A stretch of 64,000 nt of DNA. Origin: JASLQO01 sp002327525. Its GTDB lineage: Bacteria > Pseudomonadota > Gammaproteobacteria > Pseudomonadales > Azotimanducaceae. Below are positions 29,068 to 38,075 of this stretch, piece by piece. Positions within the stretch are counted from its first letter, which is position 1. Each line of letters starts with the position of its first letter. The stretch spans positions 208,012-272,011 of the forward strand of contig JASLQO010000020.1 of NCBI GenBank assembly GCA_030744435.1. The letters are read 5' to 3'. The position numbers and the translations under genes are program-made. Below the pieces are notes generated by a model. The model worked only from the letters and a program-made list of their open reading frames with translations. It did no database searches and was not told the DNA's origin.

Positions 29068-29988
29068 CCCCTTCAGTCCGTGCAGCGCGCCGCGAACCAC
29101 CTCGCGCACGATGGTGGCACGAGCAGGTCCGTAGATGAAGTGGGCGGCGGTCAACATGAGCAGGCGTTTCAGATCGAAGATGATCCAGCGCGCGAATGCG
29201 TGTGGGCGCCGGTACAACAGAATGCTGTTGCGCACGATGAAGTAGAGGCGAAACGCATCGTGCAGGACAATCGCGCGGCCCCGGAAGCCGGGCGGCGTGA
29301 CACAACGCTCTCCCAGCCGGTGGTCCATCCGTGCATCAACTACCAAATACAGAGACAGACCCAGCGTCCGGGCGCGGAAAACCCAGTCGGTGTCGATGTG
29401 ATCGATGAAAAGCGCTTGATCCATGAGCCCGACACGCCCCAGCGAAGCACGCGGGATAAGTGCTCCCGAGGTAATCATCATGTCCGTGCGCGCGTAGCCG
29501 CCAGCACTGGAGTGTACGTTTGATTTGTACCTGCGCCAGCCCTCAAATCGGTGGGTGGTGACGATTCTTCCGGAGATCGTATCCCGATAACAAGGACCTA
29601 CCGCACCGATTTCCTCCTCCGGGCCCATCTCCGATAAACCACGCAACAACGCCGCCACCATTCCGGGTGCGGGGATGCTGTCGTGGTCGAGCAGGAGTAC
29701 GTGCGTGGCGCCGCTCTGCAATGCAGCCTCTATGCCCGCGTTGAGTGCCGTGGCGAGCCCCGTGTTGTGCATCTGGGGCATGTGCCGGGCGCCCGCAGCC
29801 GCACACAGGTTCTCGATTCCGGCGCAGGCGGGTTGGCTGTTATCCACGACGATGAGCGCCTGGGTCTGAGAGCACGCGGCGCGCAGAACCCGTTCGAAGT
29901 GTGACGGGTCCGGGTGGTAGGCGACACACACCGCCACGACGTGTGTTCGTGACCCGCCCCGGGCGTCAGAATTCAGGACGGCCGACAT
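29047..29988 (-). CDS. GT2-family glycosyltransferase (rhamnosyltransferase-like)
   Basis: The 313-residue protein is a GT-A type glycosyltransferase: V-A-V-C-V-A-Y-H-P opens the fold, V-V-D-N-S marks the nucleotide site, N-T-G-L-A-T-A-L-N-A-G-I follows, and the L-L-D-H-D-S motif supplies the metal ligands. A-L-F-I-D-H-I-D-T-D-W resembles rhamnosyltransferases of O-antigen synthesis. It has a C-terminal amphipathic helix region. ATG 29988 overlaps the upstream GT2 gene by 23 bases; a longer start at 30027 is possible. Acceptor and sugar are unknown. Confidence 0.82.
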   Translation of the reverse strand: MSAVLNSDARGGSRTHVVAVCVAYHPDPSHFERVLRAACSQTQALIVVDNSQPACAGIENLCAAAGARHMPQMHNTGLATALNAGIEAALQSGATHVLLLDHDSIPAPGMVAALLRGLSEMGPEEEIGAVGPCYRDTISGRIVTTHRFEGWRRYKSNVHSSAGGYARTDMMITSGALIPRASLGRVGLMDQALFIDHIDTDWVFRARTLGLSLYLVVDARMDHRLGERCVTPPGFRGRAIVLHDAFRLYFIVRNSILLYRRPHAFARWIIFDLKRLLMLTAAHFIYGPARATIVREVVRGALHGLKGKTGPRE

Positions 29989-30901
29989 CCTGGCGCGTGG
30001 CCGCGGTAATTCTCGCGCGGCGCACATATCTCGTGTGACGGATGACCAGCAGAGGCAAATGAGCGATGAAACGCAGGTACACGCCCAGCCTCACCAGTGG
30101 CAGAAAACCGGGCGGATAAACACCTGCGAAATGCTTCTGGAAGTAGCGGGCGAAACCGCGGGTCTTGTGCCACTCGATGAACACGGGAGAGGCGCGGCTC
30201 GAGGAAGCGTGGTGTGTGAGGCGCGCGTGCGGACACACCCAGGGAGTGCCGCCCGAGCGCAGCAGCCGCAGGCAGAGGTCGATATCCTCCACGTGCAGGA
30301 AGTATTGCTCGTCGAACCCACCAAGCACGTCAAAAGTGTCGCGCTTCATCAGCATTGCGGCGCCACTTACGACGTTGACGGGGCTGGTATCGGTGATCGG
30401 ATGTTGAGAATGCTGATTGAAGCGGCGGAAATAGGGATGGTTGGGCGCCAGGTGGTACAGGCGCGTCCACTCGACCGTCGCGCGCCACGGTGTGAGCACG
30501 TCGCGTCGGCCGCCGCGTTGTTCCGTGCCATCCGGGTTGACCAGTAGCGGACTCACGATGAAGGGATCAGGCAGGTCCCGGGCCGTGTCGAGGAGTGCAG
30601 GCAGCGTGTTCTGATCGAGCACGCAGTCCGGGTTGATGAACAGCAGATATTCAGAATCAGCGGGAGCTGAGTTAGCGCCCAGATTGCAGCCGCGGGCGAA
30701 GCCGATGTTGCCCTGTCCGGTGATCAGCAAGACTCTATCGTCAGCTGCTTCGAGGTGTCTCAGCGCATTCACGGTTTCCGGAGGATTGCCGTTGTTCACC
30801 ACTACCAGTGTATCCAGGCCATCCTGGGCCAACAGGGTGGTGATGGACCTGCCGAGCACCTGGCCGGTGTGGTAGGTGACGAGAATCGTAGCGGTAGACA
30901 C
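29966..30901 (-). CDS. GT2-family glycosyltransferase
   Basis: The 311-residue protein begins with T-I-L-V-T-Y-H-T-G and has V-V-V-N-N-G, N-I-G-F-A-R-G-C-N-L-G, the metal-site variant L-F-I-N-P-D-C, and G-G-F-D-E-Q-Y-F-L-H-V-E-D-I-D-L with the acceptor-activating ED pair. This is the WcaA/RfbF-like rhamnosyltransferase pattern. GTG 30901 is preceded by GGAGGGGAA, which decides the start; the open frame continues 21 codons upstream. It is divergent from the large fusion gene and forms a two-gene operon with the other GT2. Confidence 0.85.
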   Translation of the reverse strand: MSTATILVTYHTGQVLGRSITTLLAQDGLDTLVVVNNGNPPETVNALRHLEAADDRVLLITGQGNIGFARGCNLGANSAPADSEYLLFINPDCVLDQNTLPALLDTARDLPDPFIVSPLLVNPDGTEQRGGRRDVLTPWRATVEWTRLYHLAPNHPYFRRFNQHSQHPITDTSPVNVVSGAAMLMKRDTFDVLGGFDEQYFLHVEDIDLCLRLLRSGGTPWVCPHARLTHHASSSRASPVFIEWHKTRGFARYFQKHFAGVYPPGFLPLVRLGVYLRFIAHLPLLVIRHTRYVRRARITAATRQDVGRPEF

Positions 30902-30968
30902 TTCCCCTCCAGAGGGTGCTACTTTAGCAGATCCGGGACACAGAGCTTCCCTGGGTAGGGGCATTTAT

Positions 30969-33900
30969 TTGAGTGGCAATAGCAATTCGGTTCTTGTTCT
31001 TGGCATGCACTGCAGCGGTACGTCGGCGATTGCCGGTGTGTTGTCGGATCTGGGTTTTCATCTCGGTGATGAACTGATTCCAGGTGATGCGGGTATCAAC
31101 GAACGTGGCTTTTTCGAAGATCGCCGCGTTCTCGACATGCACGAAGATGTGTTGGCTGCGGGTGATTGGTCATGGGACCTGCCGCTGCCCATGACCGATG
31201 TAGCCCTCGAGCGCATGCGCGACGCAGGGGCGAGGGAGCGAATCGTCGAGCAGATCGCGCGCCTGGAGCGGCAACCGGGATGGGCGGTGAAGGATCCGCG
31301 CCTGAGCCTGCTGTTGCCGTTGTGGCGTGAGGCACTGGAGAGCCTCGACCTTTCGGCAAGGGTGATTATTTGCTGCAGGGATCCGGTGGAGGTGGCCTCG
31401 TCTCTGAACCGTCGCGATCAGATGCCCGAGGGACGGGGGTTCATGCTGTGGTGCCACTACATGCTGGCGGCGGAGCGTGCCTCTCGCGACCTGGATCGCC
31501 TGATCGTGCACTTCAGCGATCTGATGACCGACCCGCACGCGGTGATCGCAAACCTGGTGGAGTGGCTCGACTGGAAGCCTGACGGGGATGCCATGCAGCA
31601 GTCGGCCCGGGGTGTTCAACCTTCGCAATGGCACGAAAGGCGTCCCTCACTCACCCTGGCTTGTCCCGCAGAGGCCGAGCGCATCCACGCCGCTTTCGGG
31701 CGGGGTGTTGCCCATGGTGCGTTCGATGCCGTTACTCGGGAACTGGCCGAAGCGAGTCGGCCACTCGAGAGCATGATCCGCGATCAGCATATGGCGGTGC
31801 GGGCATGGCAGACGAAGCTCGGCGCGCAGGCAGACGGATTCAGTGATGCCGTGCGGCAGCTGGAGAGCGGTGAGGCCGCGGTTGCTTCCTATGCCCGGGC
31901 GCTGGAGGAACAAGAGCGTGGATTCAGCGACGCCTTGCGCCAGATCGAGAAGAGTAATACGGCGGTCAGGTCCTATGCGGAGGCTCTCCAGGCGCAGGAA
32001 GAGGGATTTCGACAGTCCGTGGAGATGGTGCGCGAGCGGGACGCCGAGATCGCCCTTTTGAAAGAAAATCTGTCGAGGGCAGAAGGCGCTCTACGGCTGG
32101 TCGAGGCGGATTCACTCGAATCCTCAAACAGCGTCGCGGCCACCTATCGCGGCCGAATCGATTTTTTGGTGGAGAACAACTCGCACAGTCGCGTCGCACG
32201 CTACATGCGCGAAACGGCACCCCGCGGTGGGCGTGTACTCGAAATTGGTTGCGCCGGAGGATACTTCGGCAGGGCAGTGCGCGATCTGGGATACGAGGTG
32301 TGGGGCATCGAATCCGACAGCTCGGTGGTGCACGAGGCCGCACGGCGTCTCGATCGCGTCTACGAGGGAACTGTCGAGCACTTTCTGGATCAGTTGGATG
32401 GTGAAGAAACTCAGTTCAAGTTCATCGTCTTCGGCGATGTTCTCGAGCATCTGATGGATCCGGTGAGCGTGCTCAGGGCGTGTGTGCCGCATCTCACCGA
32501 TGACGGTCATGTCATCGCTTCTGTTCCCAACGTGGCGCACGCGTCCGTGCGGCTCATGTTGCTGGAGGGACGCTGGGACTACGACGAAGTCGGCATCATA
32601 GACAGCACCCACCTGCGTTTCTATACCCGGGACAATCTGGTGGATCTGTTTACACGTGCTGGATTCGCGGTGGAACGACTGTCGGCGATCACACTCGAGA
32701 AGCCCGATGTCGGAATCACCGTGAATCCGAGGATTGCGGATGCATTCAACGCACACATCCGTGACCGGGAACGCGACGCGTTTCAATTCGTCGCCATGGC
32801 AGCACCCGACGATGCGGCGTCCGCGGAGAGACGCAACGTCAAGTTCATGCTGCGCGCCAGCCATCGCATCCTGTGCCTGCCGCCGGTGCCGGATTCGAGC
32901 CTTTTCAGCATCCGCCTGGAGGATCCCCTGCAGCGGCTGGTGCAGCTATACGGCGGTGAGGTACGCGTGGGTGATCAGCATCACCCTGAGCCTGGTGACG
33001 TCGCCTGGTGCGACATGGTTATCCTCCAGCGGGAGGCCTCTCCTGCGGCCCTTGATCTGGTTCGATCCTTGCGTGCGCGCGGTAAGAGGGTGATATTCGA
33101 CATCGACGACTATCTGCTCGACGTGCCGCCGTATCTGACTGTGTACGAGCATTGTGAACGCATGCGCCCGCATCTTGAAGCGGTACTGGCCGAGGTGGAC
33201 GCGGTGAGCGTGTCCACACCGCCGCTGCGTGAGGCGTTGCTATCCTACAATCCACGAACCTACATCACACCCAACTACGCGTGGTCGAACCATGCTCCGA
33301 TCGAACACGACGATGGGACGCCGTCCACCCCGGCTGAGGTACGGCTGATCGTGGCGTCTTCAGATTCGGTGCGCGTCGATTTCCTGGTCGACGTGCTGCG
33401 TCACCTGACGGACCATCCGGGGACTCACGTGGAACTGGTCGCCATCGGTCCGCCCGGCGAATACCTGCGGGGTGTGGGAATCCCCGTGGCAGCGCTGCCC
33501 ACCGTTTCGCATGAGGAGTTCAAGGGTATGCTGGCGTCACGCGCCAACACCATTGCGCTGGTTCCGCTGGATGACAATCCCTTCAATCGTTGCAAAAGCG
33601 CCATCAAGTACTTTGACTATGCGCTAGCCGGTGTACCGGCGATCTGTTCGAACATGACACCCTACGCCAACGTGATCGAACATGGTGTGGATGGCTTTCT
33701 GTGCGGTAACAGCAGCGTGGAGTGGATCGAGATCGCGAGTGAACTCATCGGCAATGCAGGGATGCGACGCGAAGTGGCTGCAACCGCCCATCGTCGCTGC
33801 CTCGATCTGTACAGCCTCAACCGCAGCGCCGCTGCCTGGCAGGAAATGCTGGTGGATACTACCTTTCCGAAAGGTGATCCCGGGGAGTGGCAACTCGATG

Positions 33901-34040
33901 TAACACATCGCATGAGATGGCAGCTGCTTCGCGGTACTATTCGTCATCTGGGCAGGCCGAATTCTTACCGCACCGCCTGGAAACTGTACCGTGAGAAGGG
34001 TGTGCGTGGGCTGGTGAGTCAATGGAAAACGGTTTTTTGA
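30969..34040 (+). CDS. Sulfotransferase / coiled coil / methyltransferase / glycosyltransferase fusion
   Basis: The 1023-residue protein joins three catalytic modules. Residues about 1-260 are a sulfotransferase-like domain with the PAPS loop G-M-H-C-S-G-T-S (12-19) and C-R-D-P-V-E-V-A-S-S-L-N-R. Residues about 265-385 form a coiled coil with 28-residue repeats. Residues about 405-590 are a SAM methyltransferase (VLEIGCAGGYFG, G-D-V-L-E-H-L-M-D-P). Residues about 690-990 resemble a GT1/GT4 glycosyltransferase with F-D-I-D-D-Y and A-I-K-Y-F-D-Y-A-L-A-G-V-P. I chose TTG 30969 with GTAGGGG upstream; GTG 30876 is in frame but would overlap the divergent gene. Polysaccharide modification is likely; substrates are unknown. 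Confidence 0.8.
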   Translation: MSGNSNSVLVLGMHCSGTSAIAGVLSDLGFHLGDELIPGDAGINERGFFEDRRVLDMHEDVLAAGDWSWDLPLPMTDVALERMRDAGARERIVEQIARLERQPGWAVKDPRLSLLLPLWREALESLDLSARVIICCRDPVEVASSLNRRDQMPEGRGFMLWCHYMLAAERASRDLDRLIVHFSDLMTDPHAVIANLVEWLDWKPDGDAMQQSARGVQPSQWHERRPSLTLACPAEAERIHAAFGRGVAHGAFDAVTRELAEASRPLESMIRDQHMAVRAWQTKLGAQADGFSDAVRQLESGEAAVASYARALEEQERGFSDALRQIEKSNTAVRSYAEALQAQEEGFRQSVEMVRERDAEIALLKENLSRAEGALRLVEADSLESSNSVAATYRGRIDFLVENNSHSRVARYMRETAPRGGRVLEIGCAGGYFGRAVRDLGYEVWGIESDSSVVHEAARRLDRVYEGTVEHFLDQLDGEETQFKFIVFGDVLEHLMDPVSVLRACVPHLTDDGHVIASVPNVAHASVRLMLLEGRWDYDEVGIIDSTHLRFYTRDNLVDLFTRAGFAVERLSAITLEKPDVGITVNPRIADAFNAHIRDRERDAFQFVAMAAPDDAASAERRNVKFMLRASHRILCLPPVPDSSLFSIRLEDPLQRLVQLYGGEVRVGDQHHPEPGDVAWCDMVILQREASPAALDLVRSLRARGKRVIFDIDDYLLDVPPYLTVYEHCERMRPHLEAVLAEVDAVSVSTPPLREALLSYNPRTYITPNYAWSNHAPIEHDDGTPSTPAEVRLIVASSDSVRVDFLVDVLRHLTDHPGTHVELVAIGPPGEYLRGVGIPVAALPTVSHEEFKGMLASRANTIALVPLDDNPFNRCKSAIKYFDYALAGVPAICSNMTPYANVIEHGVDGFLCGNSSVEWIEIASELIGNAGMRREVAATAHRRCLDLYSLNRSAAAWQEMLVDTTFPKGDPGEWQLDVTHRMRWQLLRGTIRHLGRPNSYRTAWKLYREKGVRGLVSQWKTVF

Positions 34041-34798
34041 TCAGGTGCTTAACGGGATTGATGATGCTGGCGCTGGCGTCGCCAGTCATCGCGATCGTGG
34101 AGATCGGTGATGTGGGCCAACGCTACGAGCTGATCGCGACCAGCGAAACGGTCCGGTCGGTGATGAACACGCTGGCAGAGCGCTTCGAATTCGAAGTCGT
34201 GTTCCCGGACCAGGCCTGGGGGCGTGACCGCCGCGACTTTCAGAAGCGCGGCAGCCTGGACGATATTCTCAAATACGTGCTGACCGGCACCAATTTCGTG
34301 GCGCGCTACTGGCGGCCCAAGGGCAGCACCGCGTCCTCGGTCACGCGGGTAGAAATCATGGGTAATCTGGATCTGTCACGGCGTAGCCTGGTGTCCCGGA
34401 CGGGCTACGATGAAGTCGAGGATGACGAAGACTACGATTACGATGAGTACGAACACGAAGCTTATGAATCAGAGTTCAATTCGAGCGAAGACGAGCAGCT
34501 GAATCCCGGCGCGTTGTCCGCTCCGGTGTCCTCTTCGGATAGTCGTTCTGCCGATTCCGATGAGGGGGAGGTACCGGTGGCGGTCGAGGATACCCATCCC
34601 AGCAGCGTAGCGGGCATGCTGCGTGCACTCGCTCAAGCCAGGCCTGCACCCAACACGACCGGTGCGAGCCCCGCACCCACCGGAGATCAACAGGTTCAAC
34701 TCAGAGAGCTTACCCGGCGCGCGCATGCCGGGGTCAAGGATCTGGCCGAAGCGCTGCGCCAGGCAGAGGTGGTCCAACGCGGCAAACAGAACTACTGA
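34022..34798 (+). CDS. Exported protein with STN-like domain and acidic linker
   Basis: The 258-residue protein has a signal peptide (about 1-25), then about 70 residues resembling the STN (secretin and TonB N-terminal) fold: S-V-M-N-T-L-A-E-R-F-E-F-E-V-V-F-P followed by S-L-D-D-I-L-K-Y-V-L. Next is a stretch very rich in Asp, Glu and Tyr (about 129-160), a Ser/Pro-rich linker, and a helical tail. There is no secretin or barrel domain. It overlaps the fusion gene by 19 bases, so it is probably co-expressed. The function is unknown; a periplasmic scaffold for glycan export is one guess. Confidence 0.65.
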   Translation: MENGFLIRCLTGLMMLALASPVIAIVEIGDVGQRYELIATSETVRSVMNTLAERFEFEVVFPDQAWGRDRRDFQKRGSLDDILKYVLTGTNFVARYWRPKGSTASSVTRVEIMGNLDLSRRSLVSRTGYDEVEDDEDYDYDEYEHEAYESEFNSSEDEQLNPGALSAPVSSSDSRSADSDEGEVPVAVEDTHPSSVAGMLRALAQARPAPNTTGASPAPTGDQQVQLRELTRRAHAGVKDLAEALRQAEVVQRGKQNY

Positions 34799-34800
34799 GT

Positions 34801-35727
34801 TCAATCCACCCGTGGTGCGGAGCGGGCGATGCCCTCACGAGTGGTGACGGGCGGCTGCCAGCCGCACGCACTCATCGAGTCGGTGTCCATTACCAGTGCG
34901 TCTGCCAGGCGCTCCACATAGCCTCGCATCACGGGCACGTGCGTGAGTGCGCGAGTGACGATGCTCGCAACGGGCACCCGGCGCAGCCGTGCGTTCGATG
35001 CTTGTGCGATCAGATCGAAAAGCGTGTTGGTGGAAATGGGTTCAGCGTCCGCCACGTGCACTACCGTATCGGCTGCCGGATATCGGGTCGCGAGATGTAG
35101 CAGTGCATCGACGAGATTGTCGATGAACACGATGCTGCGAGCGTTACCTGAAGCAAATCGGGGTACGGGCGCGCCGGAGGTGACCCAGGACTGCATGCGG
35201 GCGAAATTGCCGCTGCTACCGGGTCCGTAGACCATGGGTGCGCGGACGATGGTGGCGGGTAACTCATCCCTGCGCTCCAGCACCATGCGTTCCGCGGCGA
35301 GCTTGTAGCGGCCGTAGGGAGAGCTGGGCTGTGGTCTGTCGCCGGGCCGTACCGGCTGTGGATGCGACTCTCCGGTCATGGCTTTGATCGAACTCAGGTA
35401 GCAGAACCATTGCACGTTGCGCTCGACCGCCGCGTCCAGCAGCAACTTCGTACCATCCACATGCACGCGCTTCTGGATCTTTGCGGGCAGTTTCGGATCG
35501 GGTGAAATGAGGTGGTAGAGGGCCTTTGCGCCTTCGAGGTGGGAGGATAGTGGGCTGCGCGGCGCGGACAGGTCTCCGATGCTGACGTAGCGTGCTCCCT
35601 CGACGGGTACGCGCAGGTGGTCGCTACTGCGAATGAGTGCGATCACCTCGTGGCCGCCGCGGACGAGGCGGCGCACGAGTGCCGTGCCGACGTAACCGCT
35701 CGCTCCGGTGACGGCGATGGTACTCAA
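34801..35727 (-). CDS. NAD(P)-dependent epimerase/dehydratase (extended SDR)
   Basis: The 308-residue protein has the cofactor motif T-G-A-S-G-Y-V-G (residues 7-14) and the catalytic Y-G-R-Y-K (YxxxK). The family includes nucleotide-sugar epimerases/reductases and NAD-dependent enzymes of other pathways. Its place in a polysaccharide region, two bases from the convergent end of the STN-like gene, suggests a sugar nucleotide substrate, but no specific activity can be assigned. Confidence 0.82.
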   Translation of the reverse strand: MSTIAVTGASGYVGTALVRRLVRGGHEVIALIRSSDHLRVPVEGARYVSIGDLSAPRSPLSSHLEGAKALYHLISPDPKLPAKIQKRVHVDGTKLLLDAAVERNVQWFCYLSSIKAMTGESHPQPVRPGDRPQPSSPYGRYKLAAERMVLERRDELPATIVRAPMVYGPGSSGNFARMQSWVTSGAPVPRFASGNARSIVFIDNLVDALLHLATRYPAADTVVHVADAEPISTNTLFDLIAQASNARLRRVPVASIVTRALTHVPVMRGYVERLADALVMDTDSMSACGWQPPVTTREGIARSAPRVD

Positions 35728-35739
35728 CGGCGTTGCTGC

Positions 35740-36516
35740 TCACATGACATCGACAAAGCCCTTCTCCAGGCGTCGGAACAGGGCATAGCAGCACAAGGCA
35801 ATCAACGTAGCCGCAGCCAGCGGTGAAATCAGAGCCACTGCTCCCGGAGTCTCACCGCTCAACGCTACCGCGCGAAAGTTCTCCACCACCGCTGTGGTGG
35901 GATTGAGATAGTAAAACGGCTGCAAGAATTCAGGAACTGACGAGAGTGGGTAGAGAACCGGCGAGAAGAACAGCATTCCGGTCGCAATCAGGGTAGTCAC
36001 ATGCATGAGATCTCTGAGGTAGACGCCGAGTGCAGCGATCAGCCAGCCCAATGCGAGCCCGTAGCCCACTACCGGCGCGAGTACCAGGGGAGCCAACAAC
36101 ACCGTGGCTTCGAGGTCGAACCCGAGCAGCAGCGCCACAGCCATGACGATAACCGCACCGACCACGAGCGGTACGAGCAGTTCACAGATCATGATCCAGG
36201 CGAGTGCCGCCAGCGGGAAGGGCGTTTTGTGCACGTAATTCGGATTACCCGTGACCAGTGTCGGCGCCCGCACGATCACATCGGAGAGAAAACCGTGCAC
36301 TACCAGGCCGCTGAAGAGAAACACCGGGTAGGTTGTTGCTTGCGCACCCGGCCAGCGGACACCGAGCACGTGACCGAAGACGAAAGACAGCACAGCCACC
36401 GTGACCAGCGGTGTGATCAGAGCCCAAGCCCAGCCGAGCATCGAGCCGCGGTAGCGTAAGGTGAGCTCACGCACCACCAGCGTTCGTACCAGATGCGCGT
36501 GTGGAGGCCACTTCAT
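35740..36516 (-). CDS. ABC-2 type polysaccharide exporter permease (Wzm-like)
   Basis: The 258-residue protein has about six transmembrane helices and the ABC-2 pattern R-E-L-T-L-R-Y-R-G-S-M-L-G-W-A-W-A-L-I near the start and F-Y-Y-L-N-P-T-T-A-V-V-E-N-F-R near the end. It exports an O-antigen or capsule polysaccharide on its lipid carrier with the ATPase encoded just upstream. ATG 36516 overlaps the ATPase stop by 4 bases (ATGA); the longer open frame to 36726 is not supported. Confidence 0.9.
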   Translation of the reverse strand: MKWPPHAHLVRTLVVRELTLRYRGSMLGWAWALITPLVTVAVLSFVFGHVLGVRWPGAQATTYPVFLFSGLVVHGFLSDVIVRAPTLVTGNPNYVHKTPFPLAALAWIMICELLVPLVVGAVIVMAVALLLGFDLEATVLLAPLVLAPVVGYGLALGWLIAALGVYLRDLMHVTTLIATGMLFFSPVLYPLSSVPEFLQPFYYLNPTTAVVENFRAVALSGETPGAVALISPLAAATLIALCCYALFRRLEKGFVDVM

Positions 36517-37850
36517 GGTGTGTTTCCTGGGCGCGCTCGCTCGATGGTGCTGAGCGCTCCGTTGCTGAAATCGACCATGCCGGTGACCTCGGGATCTGCT
36601 TCGGGCAGGACGCGAAAGGCGACGATATCGAATACGCGATGCAGATAGCGTAGCGACCCGGCCTCGTCGCCCGAATCTCCACGCACACCGGCGTTGAGAA
36701 AGTAGGTGCCTGGCAACAGCAGACAACGGAAACGGATGCGCACATCGAGTACATCGCCCGCGGCGTACGGTCCATCATCCGAGTTCGCCAGCAGGCCGCC
36801 GAGTTCCACACCGGCCATGTTTTTGATGAGCGATCCGCATTCCAGAACGTCAACGGACACATCCAGTGTGACACGGTAGCAGAATTCATAGCTCTGTCTG
36901 CGGTACAGGAGATTGACCCGGCTGCCTGCGGCATCGAGTAGCCTCGGGTCGGAGATGACGGCGCCGTCGCGCGCATACTCGGTGGTGCTGTCGGATGCCA
37001 GTTCCGGATCGTACAGAATCGCGGACGTCGTCTCGGCGGAGGCTTCTGTCAGCTGCGAGGTGGCTGACTCCGGCGCATCCGCCAGCGCGAGGCTCAGCGT
37101 ACGATAGTAGTGCTGCACCACGTCACGCGGTGCGCCGTACTTCGTGCAGCGGCCGGTTTCCAGCAGCATGGCCCGGTGCGCAAGCTGCGTGACCAGTGGT
37201 GTGTTGTGTGTGACGAAAATCACCGCGGTGCCGGAACGAGCCAGTTGCTCGATGCGCGCGAAACACTTGCGTTGAAACGGCTCGTCTCCGACTGCCAGAA
37301 TTTCGTCGACGATGAGGAGTTCTGGATTCGTCGACACCATCGTTGCGAAAGCAACACGCGCGAACATGCCGCTCGAGTAGGTCTTTACCGGATGGTCGAA
37401 AAACTCGCCCACATCGGCAAACGCTTGTACGTCGGGCAGGCAGGCTTCCGTGGCATCGGCATCGAGACCGAGCAACGCGGCATTGATACGCACGTTTTCG
37501 CGCCCCGTGAGCTCGGGATTGAACCCAGCGCCGAGTTCCAGCAGCGCGGCGACCCGGCCGTGGATGCGAACCCGACCCGAGTCCGGATTCAGGTTGCCCG
37601 ACAGTATTTTCAGCAGCGTGCTCTTCCCCGATCCGTTCTGCCCGACGATGGCGAGAATCTCGCCTGCTGAGATGTTCAGGCTGACGGGTTCCAGCGCTCG
37701 AACCTCGGTGAAGTAACGCTTGCCCTGGCCGATGACTGGCAGGAACTGCTTCAGCCGGTCGCAAGGACGGTCGTAGAGGCGGTAGGTCTTGCAAACCTCT
37801 TGCAACTCGGCCACGGGCCGGGCTCGTGAGGAATGATCACCGTGGCTCAT
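36513..37850 (-). CDS. ABC exporter ATPase with C-terminal glycan-recognition domain (Wzt-like)
   Basis: Residues about 1-250 are an ABC ATPase with Walker A G-Q-N-G-S-G-K-S-T, signature Y-S-S-G-M and Walker B L-L-I-V-D-E-I. Residues about 290-440 form a beta-rich extension like the Wzt C-terminal domain, which in E. coli O8/O9a binds the modified non-reducing end of the O-antigen and permits export. That predicts a capped polymer here. The nearby sulfotransferase/methyltransferase fusion is a candidate capping enzyme. It forms an operon with the permease. Confidence 0.9.
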   Translation of the reverse strand: MSHGDHSSRARPVAELQEVCKTYRLYDRPCDRLKQFLPVIGQGKRYFTEVRALEPVSLNISAGEILAIVGQNGSGKSTLLKILSGNLNPDSGRVRIHGRVAALLELGAGFNPELTGRENVRINAALLGLDADATEACLPDVQAFADVGEFFDHPVKTYSSGMFARVAFATMVSTNPELLIVDEILAVGDEPFQRKCFARIEQLARSGTAVIFVTHNTPLVTQLAHRAMLLETGRCTKYGAPRDVVQHYYRTLSLALADAPESATSQLTEASAETTSAILYDPELASDSTTEYARDGAVISDPRLLDAAGSRVNLLYRRQSYEFCYRVTLDVSVDVLECGSLIKNMAGVELGGLLANSDDGPYAAGDVLDVRIRFRCLLLPGTYFLNAGVRGDSGDEAGSLRYLHRVFDIVAFRVLPEADPEVTGMVDFSNGALSTIERARPGNTP

Positions 37851-37973
37851 TCGGACGGGGTAGCGAGATTGTTCGACATCTTTTCCGTGTCACGGCGGAT
37901 ATGTCCCAGTTTCATCATACAAGCTTAGCCTGTCCCCCGTGTTGCGGCCATCGCGGGTGTTGCGGTCCAGGTT

Positions 37974-37982
37974 TGCTAGAAT
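37974..37982 (+). promoter_or_regulatory. Extended -10 element before the heptamer repeat
   Basis: The sequence TGCTAGAAT (extended -10, TAGAAT at 37977-37982) lies just upstream of the heptamer tract, so transcription would begin at about 37990, where the repeat starts. No good -35 is present. The repeat would then form most of the leader of the metalloprotease mRNA. Confidence 0.35.
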
Positions 37983-37990
37983 CTTGACTA

Positions 37991-38073
37991 CCAGTGACCA
38001 GTGACCAGTGACCAGTGACCAGTGACCAGTGAGTAGTGACCAGTGAGTAGTGAGTAGTGACCAGTGAGTAGGG
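37991..38073. repeat. Heptanucleotide tandem repeat (CCAGTGA/GTAGTGA), 11 units plus a partial
   Basis: Eleven complete 7-base units occur in a row: six CCAGTGA, then GTAGTGA, CCAGTGA, GTAGTGA, GTAGTGA and CCAGTGA, ending in a partial GTAGGG. The 7-base period moves the TGA through all three forward frames, so nothing can be translated through it from the left. Every unit contains GTG. The tract ends 2 bases before ATG 38076 of the metalloprotease. Simple-sequence tracts like this can change copy number by slippage and so affect expression. Confidence 0.95.
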
Positions 38074-38075
38074 CG

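Noticed and set aside
30876..30968. GTG 30876 as start of the fusion gene
   Set aside because: It would overlap the divergent GT2 start and add 31 residues with no family similarity; TTG 30969 has a better ribosome site.
37991..38073. CRISPR-like array
   Set aside because: The units are 7 bases in direct tandem with no spacers, so this is a simple-sequence repeat.
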